This document shows positions 54,786 to 61,619 of a stretch of 64,000 nucleotides of DNA, one piece after another. Under the pieces are notes generated by a model. That model did no database searches, was not told the DNA's origin, and saw nothing but the letters and a program-made list of their open reading frames with translations. The position numbers and the translations under genes are program-made. The first letter of the stretch is position 1. Each line of letters starts with the position of its first letter. The stretch spans positions 1-64,000 of the forward strand of contig NZ_UUIS01000027.1 in assembly GCF_900589395.1 (NCBI RefSeq), read 5' to 3'. This DNA is from Pseudomonas viridiflava. Lineage in GTDB: Bacteria > Pseudomonadota > Gammaproteobacteria > Pseudomonadales > Pseudomonadaceae.

Positions 54786-55901
54786 ATGACCCTAAAAACG
54801 ATGCGTGCCGCACGGATGTACGAAGGCGGCAAACCCATGCAGATCGAGCAGGTGCCTGTACCTGCCATTCGCCCTACCGAAGTGCTGGTACGGGTCAAGG
54901 CTTGCGGCATTGTCCCCAACCTGCACAACATTCTGACGAACTGGACCACCTGGTTCCCGCACCTGCCACTGCCGCGCTTGCCGGCCATCTTCGGTCTGGA
55001 CCCGACCGGTGTCATCGAGCAGGTGGGCGAGCAGGTCTATGACTTCAAGCCCGGCGACCGCGTCTATGTCAACCCGGCGCGCTTTTGTGGCTCGTGCCGC
55101 GCCTGCCGCGCGGGCAATACCACCGGCTGCACGTCCTACACCTTCAACGGTTATTTCGGCTTTACCCCACGAAGCCCGCGCATATTCGAAGACTACCCGT
55201 ACGGCGGGCTCTGCGAATTCATGCCGGCGCCGCAATACAGCCTGGTCAAGCTGCCGGACAACCTCAACTTCGAAACCGCCGCCCGCCTGGGCTACCTCGG
55301 CACCGCCTACCGGGCACTGCTCAAGGCCAATGTCGGGCCTGGCAGCACAGTACTGATCAACGGCATCAGCGGCACCCTCGGTCTGGGTGCCGTGGCCCTG
55401 GCACTGGCCATGGGCGCGCGCAAGATTCTGGGCACCGCGCGTAACGAGGCGTTGTTCCAGCGGGTCAAGGACCTGGCCGCGCCGGGTCGTATCCAGATTC
55501 ACACCCTGGGCCAGGGCTCGATCGCCGATTGGGTCGAGCGGGTGACCGACGGCGAAGGCCTGGACGTGGTGATCGATGCGCTGGGGCCTGGCGCACAAGG
55601 TGAAACCCTGGTCGATGCCATGCGCGGCCTTCACCGTGGCGGACACCTGGTCAATATCGGCGCCGTTTCCGGGCCGGTGCCGCTGGACCTGCACTGGATG
55701 ATGGACAACGACATCCAGCTCAGCGGTTCGGCCTGGTTCACCACCGCACAAGGCCAGAACATGGCCGATATGGTGGAGTCAGGCGTGCTGGACCTGTCGT
55801 TCTTCGAACACAGCGCTTTTGCGCTGGAGCAGGTCAACGAAGCCATCAGCGGCATCGAAAACCGCAACGGTGGCTTCGGCAACTACGTCATCTGTCCATA
55901 A
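54786..55901 (+). CDS. Zinc-type alcohol dehydrogenase (MDR family)
   Basis: A 371-aa medium-chain dehydrogenase. The structural-zinc motif is CGSCRACRAGNTTGC (about 99-113), the N-terminal catalytic-zinc loop reads VKACGIVPNLHN with Cys at about 40, and the Rossmann motif is INGISGTLGLGAVALALA. The catalytic loop departs from the usual GICGTDxH: the spacing after CGI is different (VPNLHN). It probably oxidises an alcohol intermediate of the pathway. The start at 54786 begins MTLKTMRAARMYEGGK. It is the second gene of the plus-strand operon. Confidence 0.87.
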   Translation: MTLKTMRAARMYEGGKPMQIEQVPVPAIRPTEVLVRVKACGIVPNLHNILTNWTTWFPHLPLPRLPAIFGLDPTGVIEQVGEQVYDFKPGDRVYVNPARFCGSCRACRAGNTTGCTSYTFNGYFGFTPRSPRIFEDYPYGGLCEFMPAPQYSLVKLPDNLNFETAARLGYLGTAYRALLKANVGPGSTVLINGISGTLGLGAVALALAMGARKILGTARNEALFQRVKDLAAPGRIQIHTLGQGSIADWVERVTDGEGLDVVIDALGPGAQGETLVDAMRGLHRGGHLVNIGAVSGPVPLDLHWMMDNDIQLSGSAWFTTAQGQNMADMVESGVLDLSFFEHSAFALEQVNEAISGIENRNGGFGNYVICP

Positions 55902-55972
55902 GTGACGGCCGGGTGAAGTATCACGACTTCTTCACCCGGCCTGCCGGGCAACCGATTGTTTGAGGGTATTGC

Positions 55973-56491
55973 ATGCACGTCAGAAGAATTGTCACCGGGC
56001 ACAATGAACAGGGCCACGCTGTATTTGTGAGCGATGCCCCGGCGCCGCGCGCCACCCGCTTTGAAGACATGCCCGGCTACGGCATCGCCCAAGTATGGGC
56101 CACGCAACCGGACCTGCCCTCCACCCAGGATCTGACCGGTCCCGGCAGTGCATTGATTCCCGGCCCAGGCGGCACCTCGCTGCTGATGGTCAGCCTGCCG
56201 CCGGACACGGTCATGGCCGCGCCTCTGGATCCACAACGGGCCGTGGCGCAGATGCTGGAAACCATGCCAGACCTGCTGCAGACCTTCGAGGCTGCCGACC
56301 CGGCCATGCACCGTTCACCGACCCTGGACTACGGCGTGCTGCTTGAAGGCGAGCTGTGGCTGGAGCTGGACAACGGCGAGCAACGCCTGCTGCGCCCCGG
56401 TGACGTGGTGATTCAGCAAGGCACCCGGCATGCCTGGCGCAACCGTTCGACGCAGGTGGCCAAGGCGGTATTTTTCATGGTGGGCGCTTAG
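55973..56491 (+). CDS. Cupin-domain protein
   Basis: A 172-aa single-domain cupin. The N-terminal part (IVTGHNEQGHAVFVSDAPAP) and the C-terminal cupin barrel (LDYGVLLEGELWLELDNGEQRLLRPGDVVIQQGTRHAWRNRS) with His ligand are typical of a group of small cupins found in aromatic and terpenoid catabolic operons. Activity is unknown; possibly an isomerase or decarboxylase. It lies between the zinc dehydrogenase and thiolase genes. Confidence 0.85.
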   Translation: MHVRRIVTGHNEQGHAVFVSDAPAPRATRFEDMPGYGIAQVWATQPDLPSTQDLTGPGSALIPGPGGTSLLMVSLPPDTVMAAPLDPQRAVAQMLETMPDLLQTFEAADPAMHRSPTLDYGVLLEGELWLELDNGEQRLLRPGDVVIQQGTRHAWRNRSTQVAKAVFFMVGA

Positions 56492-56569
56492 CCATCCGTT
56501 CATTTGTTGTGAAAGCCCGATAAGCCCTCCGTATGCGGAGGCGGTTTTGTCGTACCTGTGAGAAGTGCA

Positions 56570-57766
56570 ATGAGCGACGCGGTGATAGTGGCAGCGGTGC
56601 GCACCCCGAGCGGACGATTCCAGGGTGTTCTGGGTAATGAGCCGGCAGTGGAATTGGGTGCGGCGGTAATCCGTGGCCTGCTGACGCGTACGGGTCTGGC
56701 CGCCGATCAGGTCGATGAAGTCATCATGGGCCAGGTACTGACCGCAGGTGCCGGGCAGAACCCGGCCCGTCAGAGCGCCTTGCGCGCCGGACTGCCTTAT
56801 ACCGTGCCGGCCATGACCCTCAACAAACTCGGCGGCTCAGGCCTCAAGGCGGTGCAACTGGCGGCCCAGGCCATTCGCTGCGGCGATGCCGACGTGGTGA
56901 TCGCCGGTGGTCAGGAGAGCGTGAGCAACGCCCCTTTTGTATTGCAGGGCGCCCGCAACGGTTTGCGCATGGGGCACGAATCATTGCGCGACAGCCTGCT
57001 GCACGATGGCCTGTGGGATGCGTTCAATGATTACCCCATGGGCGTGACCGCCGAAAACCTGGCCGAGCAGTACGGCTTGTGTCGTGAGCAACAGGATGCC
57101 TACACCCTGGTCTCGCACCAACGCGCCGAACAGGCCCACCGGCATGGCCGCTTCCAGGCCGAGATCGTGCCGGTCACGGTGCGTGATCGACGAGGCAACG
57201 CCCGGGTGATCGAGCACGATGAGCCTCCGCTTGAAGCCGTCACCCCTGAAGGGCTGGCCAGTCTGCGCCCGGCTTTTGCCCCAGATGGCAGCGTGACCGC
57301 CGGCAATGCCGCGCCGCTCAGCGATGGCGCTGCCGCCGTGATGCTCATGAGCGAAGACAAGGCCCTACAACTTGGTCTGCCGATCCTGGGCCGTATTGCT
57401 GCTTTTGCCAGCGCCGGTGTCGACCCGACGGTGATGGGCACCGGCCCGGTGTTCGCCACCGACCTGTGCCTGCAAAAAGCCGGCTGGACCCTTGGGCAAC
57501 TGGAACTGATCGAAGCCAGCGAAGCGTTCGCCGTGCAGGCTCTGGCCGTGCAGCGCGAGCTGGGCTGGGACCTTGCACGCGTCAACGTCAATGGCGGCGC
57601 CCTGGCGCTGGGCCATCCGCTGGGCGCCTCGGGCTGTCGCCTGCTGGTCAGCCTGCTGCACGAAATGCATCGCCGCAACCTGAGCCGCGGCCTGGCCACG
57701 CTGTGCATCGGCGGCGGGCAGGGCGTGGCCATGGCCATCCAACGCGCTCTGGAGCACCATCCATGA
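56570..57766 (+). CDS. Thiolase-family protein lacking the nucleophilic cysteine
   Basis: A 398-aa thiolase-fold protein related to acetyl-CoA acetyltransferases. The second-half motifs are intact: NVNGGALALGHPLGASGCR with the catalytic His, and CIGGGQGVAMAI with the second Cys. However, the motif usually reading NK-V-C-G-S-G has NKLGGSG, so residue 88 (GGC codon at 56831-56833) is Gly instead of Cys. In addition the usual NEAF is SEAF (IEASEAFAVQ). It cannot do the standard acyl-transfer mechanism as read. It could be decaying, or have another function. It overlaps the next gene by 4 bp. Confidence 0.86.
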   Translation: MSDAVIVAAVRTPSGRFQGVLGNEPAVELGAAVIRGLLTRTGLAADQVDEVIMGQVLTAGAGQNPARQSALRAGLPYTVPAMTLNKLGGSGLKAVQLAAQAIRCGDADVVIAGGQESVSNAPFVLQGARNGLRMGHESLRDSLLHDGLWDAFNDYPMGVTAENLAEQYGLCREQQDAYTLVSHQRAEQAHRHGRFQAEIVPVTVRDRRGNARVIEHDEPPLEAVTPEGLASLRPAFAPDGSVTAGNAAPLSDGAAAVMLMSEDKALQLGLPILGRIAAFASAGVDPTVMGTGPVFATDLCLQKAGWTLGQLELIEASEAFAVQALAVQRELGWDLARVNVNGGALALGHPLGASGCRLLVSLLHEMHRRNLSRGLATLCIGGGQGVAMAIQRALEHHP

Positions 57767-58305
57767 ACACCCTTCACCTGCTGGGCCTGTGCGGCAGCTT
57801 GCGCCAGGCATCCAACCACGAAATCATCCTGCGCACCCTGGCCGCCGAAGGGCTGCCCGCGCATGCACAACTGACGATCCATACGTTGCACGAGATCCCG
57901 ATGTACAACGAAGACCACGACGGCCCGGCTTCGCCCGCTGTGGTTATCGCCCTGCGCGAGGCCGTGGCCAGCGCCGATGCCCTGGTGCTGGCCGCGCCGG
58001 AGTACAACCACGGCATGTCCGGCGTACTGAAAAATACCCTTGACTGGCTGTCGCGTCCGCATGGACGCTCGGTGTTGAAAGACAAACCGGTGCTGGTTTT
58101 CACCGCCTCACCGGCCTTCACCGGTGGCGTTCGGGCACAGCAACAGGTCAATGAAGCACTGTGGGCGGTGCAGGCACGGCTGGCGCCGTACCCGCAGATC
58201 GTGATTGGCGGTGTACACGGCAAGATTCGTGAAGGAAAGCTTGAGGATGAGGCCGCGCGTCGGTTTCTCGCTGAGGGAATCGAGGTGTTGAGCAGGATGT
58301 GTTGA
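57763..58305 (+). CDS. NADPH-dependent FMN reductase-family protein
   Basis: A 180-aa flavodoxin-like reductase. The FMN-binding LGLCGSLRQASNHEIILRTL at the N-terminus and LVLAAPEYNHGMSGVLKNTLDWLSRP (GxLKNxxDW motif) are family signatures. It may supply reduced flavin or reduce a quinone formed in the pathway. ATG 57763 overlaps the thiolase stop (ATGA), so coupled translation is likely. Last gene of the plus-strand operon. Upstream frame extension lies inside the thiolase gene and is not used. Confidence 0.9.
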   Translation: MNTLHLLGLCGSLRQASNHEIILRTLAAEGLPAHAQLTIHTLHEIPMYNEDHDGPASPAVVIALREAVASADALVLAAPEYNHGMSGVLKNTLDWLSRPHGRSVLKDKPVLVFTASPAFTGGVRAQQQVNEALWAVQARLAPYPQIVIGGVHGKIREGKLEDEAARRFLAEGIEVLSRMC

Positions 58306-58398
58306 GTAAGCGTTCGGCCAAGTCCCACTGCTTTTTATGAAGCGTTGTTTCCTGGCCATGTGATCAAGTCCGCGCACCCACTCCCCAGGTGAGCCGCT

Positions 58399-58770
58399 CT
58401 ATGACGAGCAAGATGGGCTGTCTTTAGCAGGGGGTGTGATCCTTGAGTTATCGGAGACCGCAAAAGCGACTGACTGGAGCAATTGGCAGAGCCTCAAGAG
58501 CAGGGTCACGAACTCAGCATTGGTTGCCTCAGACCAGGCTCGGCCGTATCTGAGAGTAAGGTGTAGGGAGGTCACGGGGTCTCCATTCTGAACAGACTCG
58601 AGCGAGTAGCGTTCACCGTCCGAAAATGCACCTTGGGCACATCCAGGGAACACCAACTCCAGAAATGTGATTACGGCCTCAGGGCATCCAATATCCAGCA
58701 CGTTCTCGACGTTGGACAGATCGTTTTCACTGAGGTCTGCAGGCTTCAAGATAATAATGTCAAAGCTCAT
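58399..58770 (-). CDS. Hypothetical protein, 123 aa
   Basis: A 123-aa acidic soluble protein starting MSFDIIILKPADLSENDLSNVENVLDIG. Base composition is less GC-rich than the catabolic genes, suggesting later acquisition. The FDIIILKP start and overall size resemble polymorphic-toxin immunity proteins of other bacteria, but I cannot name a family, and no toxin gene is adjacent. The ATG at 58770 is chosen, with an extension to 58890 rejected because it reads basic, atypical sequence. Confidence 0.65.
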   Translation of the reverse strand: MSFDIIILKPADLSENDLSNVENVLDIGCPEAVITFLELVFPGCAQGAFSDGERYSLESVQNGDPVTSLHLTLRYGRAWSEATNAEFVTLLLRLCQLLQSVAFAVSDNSRITPPAKDSPSCSS

Positions 58771-58973
58771 TGCTGAGGGCTCCCATCGTGTAATCCATTT
58801 GGCATCGGCATTCCCTTTATATGCCCGGCCATCACGCCTCGCGTCATTAAACCGGCGACCACTTATGTAGCAGCCATTGATCGATTTCACTCGCCCGGCG
58901 GGGGGCTGAAGCCAGCCAGAAATACATGGCTACTTCAGACCCTCCTTAAGGGAAAAGAACCAGGAGCAGGAAA

Positions 58974-59213
58974 ATGAAATCCGGATTGGCCATTACGCTT
59001 TGGGTACTACTGCCTGTAGGCGTTATTACGCTCATCGCGTCTCACTATCCGTCAATGATTGAGCGCAGAGCAATGGCAAACAAAACACATGGCCAGGCTG
59101 GCCAGCTTCAGCCAAAACCTGCCGGCACTGAACTTGAAATCATCCTGCCTAACGGCCAACGGCTCAAGGCTAAGGAATTTTCGTCTGACGCTCAGGCCAG
59201 TAAGCTCCAATAG
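58974..59213 (+). CDS. Small membrane-anchored protein, 79 aa
   Basis: A 79-residue protein with one N-terminal hydrophobic helix (LAITLWVLLPVGVITLIA, about 5-22) and a polar tail ending near IILPNGQRLKAKEFSSDAQ. AGGAGCAGGAAA before the ATG is a strong ribosome-binding site. Function unknown. The gap before it (58771-58973) holds no gene I can support. Confidence 0.7.
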   Translation: MKSGLAITLWVLLPVGVITLIASHYPSMIERRAMANKTHGQAGQLQPKPAGTELEIILPNGQRLKAKEFSSDAQASKLQ

Positions 59214-59251
59214 CGATAGCTTGAAAATCCTGAGAGGGTGAGTAGTCAGCA

Positions 59252-59632
59252 ATGTCGCGCGAGGCGGGCGTGGATGATCCCATTCGAGTCGATAGGCGTC
59301 GGCAGGGCTGCCGGCTGGGAACGTTGCATTGGCACGGAGAGTTATGGGTCAATCTTCGCGATCTGCCGGAGCGGGTTCAGGTGCAGCAGGAAGCGCAGGT
59401 GTCACGATGGGAGACGCTGAGGCGATTTTTTCGAAGTGACAAAAGAGTATGGAGCCGGGAGGAGGGCGGTATCGCGAATAGCCAAAGCCAGTTACTGCAT
59501 GGCTTTAGGGCTATCGGGGCGGTAACCGGAGGTTACGCGGAAGGGGCTGGAGCGGGTGAAGGGAATCGAACCCTCGTTATCAGCTTGGGAATCTATGGTG
59601 GGTGGAGTGTCATGCAGGCGCGTGGTGTATGA
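59252..59632 (+). CDS. Doubtful ORF running across the attachment site
   Basis: A 126-codon frame, MSREAGVDDPIRVDRRRQGCR..., without a good ribosome-binding site. Its last third (AGEGNRTLV...) reads through the tRNA-Gly fragment antisense, so the 3' part at least is junction sequence. The upstream 95 residues (LGTLHWHGELWVNLRDLPERVQVQQEAQVSRWETLRRFF) look possibly real and could be a truncated host gene cut by the island. I give it low weight. Confidence 0.3.
   Translation: MSREAGVDDPIRVDRRRQGCRLGTLHWHGELWVNLRDLPERVQVQQEAQVSRWETLRRFFRSDKRVWSREEGGIANSQSQLLHGFRAIGAVTGGYAEGAGAGEGNRTLVISLGIYGGWSVMQARGV
59548..59591 (-). other. Attachment site: 3' fragment of tRNA-Gly(CCC)
   Basis: On the minus strand this 44-bp stretch reads as the 3' end of a tRNA-Gly: anticodon-loop remnant TTCCCAAGCTGA, variable loop, T arm GAGGGTTCGATTCCCTT, and acceptor end CACCCGCTCCA including CCA. 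The 5' half of a tRNA is absent. This is the duplicated core left by integration into a tRNA gene. With this orientation the full tRNA should lie at the right end of the island, beyond this window. The integrase starts 155 bp to its right. Confidence 0.85.
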
Positions 59633-59745
59633 TTTCGTCCGTTTAAGCCAGCAGAATCAAGGCTTTGCGTTAGGTGTTCAGTTTCATGCTGTACCACCGT
59701 TCATCCCCATGCTTCGGCCTAACGGCCCCCAGATACGGCCCCCAA

Positions 59746-60951
59746 ATGCTCACGGACAAACAGATCAGGGCAATGAAGCCCGAAGAACGGGAATACACGG
59801 TGTCAGATGGGCGCAGCGCGAAAGGCGAAGGCGTTCTGGTGCTGAGGGTGCGACCTACAGGCACCAAAGAGTTCTATTTCCAGCGCCGGCTGGATGGGAA
59901 GAAGATCAAGACCAAACTGGGTACATGGCCATCGATGAGTCTGGCTGCGGCGCGGGATATGTGCCGCGTTGAAAAGGAAGTGTTGGTTGCTCCTGGTACT
60001 TTCCAGCAACTGATCGAGGCGTATGTCAACAAGCTCAAAGCCAAGCAGGCAACAACCGCTCCTGATGTTGAGTGGTCGTTAAAGCACTACGTCTCTGACC
60101 CCTTCCCGCATCTGGCTTCACGCCCGGTTGTCCTGATTGGGCCTAGCGACATTCGGGACATCCTGGTCAAAATGATCAATGCCGGGGTCACCACGTACTG
60201 CAATAGAGTCCGGTCGCAACTACATGCAGCCTTTCAAGTAGGTCTTGAGCAAGAGTTCAATCCGCGCAGCTATCAAAAAGCGGCATTGAAGTTCGGTTTG
60301 ACGAGTAACCCTGTGGCCAGCGTGCCGGTCCAGTCGGACTGGGAGCGGCCTGGCGATCGGGCGCTGTCTACTGACGAGCTGGCCAGCCTTTGGCAAATGC
60401 TGCCGGAACACCTGACGCTGGTGACTTCTGAATTGCTCAAGTTCCTGATTGCATCGGGTGGTCAACGGCCGGAACAGCTCTTGGCAAGCGAACGCCGGCA
60501 CTACTTCAAGGACCACCTGGTCATTCGGAATAAGAAGGCCCAGGACGGCGAGCGCTCACTGCACGTCGTACCTTACAACACGCTCATGCGTCGCAGTTTG
60601 AAGGTGATGGACGAGGTCAGTGAAACCAGCGTGTACCCTTTTGAAGGCAAGATGGAAGGCAAAGCACTGCACACACAGTCGCTGTCCAGAGCAGTCACAA
60701 AGCTGTATGGACGACACACTGAAATTTTTAATGGTCCCTTCACGCTGCGTGACATACGCCGGACCTGCAAAACCTTGATGGGGGTGGCAGGGTTGAGCAA
60801 AGACGTGCGGGATCGAATTCAGGGGCATGCATTCAACGATGTTTCGTCGAAGCACTATGATCGGCACGACTACTTCAAAGAGAAACAGGAAGGGTTACTG
60901 CGCTGGTCTGTATGGCTGCAAAGAAACGTAGTCAATGCCAAGCTGAAATAA
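59746..60951 (+). CDS. Tyrosine recombinase (island/prophage integrase)
   Basis: A 401-aa integrase of the P4/island type. An N-terminal DUF4102-like domain (LTDKQIRAMKPEEREYTVSDGRSAKGEGVLVLRVRPTGTKEFYFQRRLDGKK) is followed by a core-binding domain and the catalytic domain. Catalytic residues: Arg241 (GGQRPEQ), the second Arg338 (LRDIRRT), His361 (IQGHAF) and the likely nucleophile Tyr371 (KHYDRHDY). It is placed right next to the tRNA-Gly fragment, supporting tRNA-Gly as its target. ATG 59746 begins MLTDKQIRAM; a longer GTG frame from 59674 has no supporting features. Confidence 0.92.
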   Translation: MLTDKQIRAMKPEEREYTVSDGRSAKGEGVLVLRVRPTGTKEFYFQRRLDGKKIKTKLGTWPSMSLAAARDMCRVEKEVLVAPGTFQQLIEAYVNKLKAKQATTAPDVEWSLKHYVSDPFPHLASRPVVLIGPSDIRDILVKMINAGVTTYCNRVRSQLHAAFQVGLEQEFNPRSYQKAALKFGLTSNPVASVPVQSDWERPGDRALSTDELASLWQMLPEHLTLVTSELLKFLIASGGQRPEQLLASERRHYFKDHLVIRNKKAQDGERSLHVVPYNTLMRRSLKVMDEVSETSVYPFEGKMEGKALHTQSLSRAVTKLYGRHTEIFNGPFTLRDIRRTCKTLMGVAGLSKDVRDRIQGHAFNDVSSKHYDRHDYFKEKQEGLLRWSVWLQRNVVNAKLK

Positions 60952-60961
60952 GTGAAGCCGC

Positions 60962-61174
60962 TTACGCGGCTTCGTTCTGCTCAGGGGACTGCCATTTCTG
61001 AGGGTCCTGCTGCCAGCTAGCTATCGAGGACTCGCGCCATCCAACACGGCCCGGCGAGATCCGCACTGGCTTGGGGAATCGTCCGATCTTCATTGCTCGC
61101 CAGAGGGTGGTTCTGGAAAAGGATGTCACCGCAAGCACATCCTTCTCACGCATAAAACGATCCAGCTTGCTCAC
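60962..61174 (-). CDS. AlpA-family excisionase/regulator
   Basis: A 70-aa protein with a MerR-like helix-turn-helix of the AlpA type: FMREKDVLAVTSFSRTTLWRAMKIGRFPKPVRISPGRVGWRESSIASWQ. Such proteins regulate excision of P4-like islands, directly or by activating the integrase. The GTG at 61174 is preferred because AGGAG stands about nine bases before it; another GTG and a TTG lie within 20 bp upstream. It converges with the integrase, only 10 bp separating the stops. Confidence 0.8.
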   Translation of the reverse strand: MSKLDRFMREKDVLAVTSFSRTTLWRAMKIGRFPKPVRISPGRVGWRESSIASWQQDPQKWQSPEQNEAA

Positions 61175-61236
61175 GTCACTCACTCTCCTCAAAATTTTGC
61201 TGCAGTTCTGGCCATTCTGTGACGATCTGCATTTGT

Positions 61237-61518
61237 TCAGACACGATTTCGGTTCTCTCTCTGATACGCGTATTTAGTGGGATTTGCCAGTACCTGTGCA
61301 ACGACAAGCGCGTCAACATCGGTCAGGTCTCCTTGGGCATGGGCCATGGTGGCCAGGCATTCCAAGCGGATCCGTGCATCGGGCGTTTTGCGTACCTGGT
61401 AATCGAATATCGCGGTACCGACAATGCGGATAGCCACCAGGTGGCGTGCTGTTAGCGCGCATTGACCAGGTGATGTGGTAGCCTTCGCTTCGTCGCTGAT
61501 ATGGTGCTGTGCTTCCAT
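61237..61518 (-). CDS. Hypothetical island protein, 93 aa
   Basis: A 93-aa protein starting MEAQHHISDEAKATTS with AGGAGCAACACC upstream of the ATG. The composition (ATIRIV, ARIRLECLATMAHAQGDLTDVDALVVAQVLANP) suggests a small helical protein. No family recognised. It is between the primase-helicase and AlpA on the same strand, so likely in one operon. Extension upstream to 61644 would run into the primase gene and is rejected. Confidence 0.65.
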   Translation of the reverse strand: MEAQHHISDEAKATTSPGQCALTARHLVAIRIVGTAIFDYQVRKTPDARIRLECLATMAHAQGDLTDVDALVVAQVLANPTKYAYQRENRNRV

Positions 61519-61619
61519 GGTGTTGCTCCTTTCAGTGATCGGTATCGAGGAGCTGGTACTCCTCGATACCCCTTTCTCACCGGCCCATGCCGGCGCTTGT
61601 AAATCCTTCGCTCTCTTAA

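Noticed and set aside
59556..59972. A plus-strand frame across the tRNA fragment and the integrase start
   Set aside because: It overlaps the attachment site and the true integrase frame and encodes no recognisable domain.
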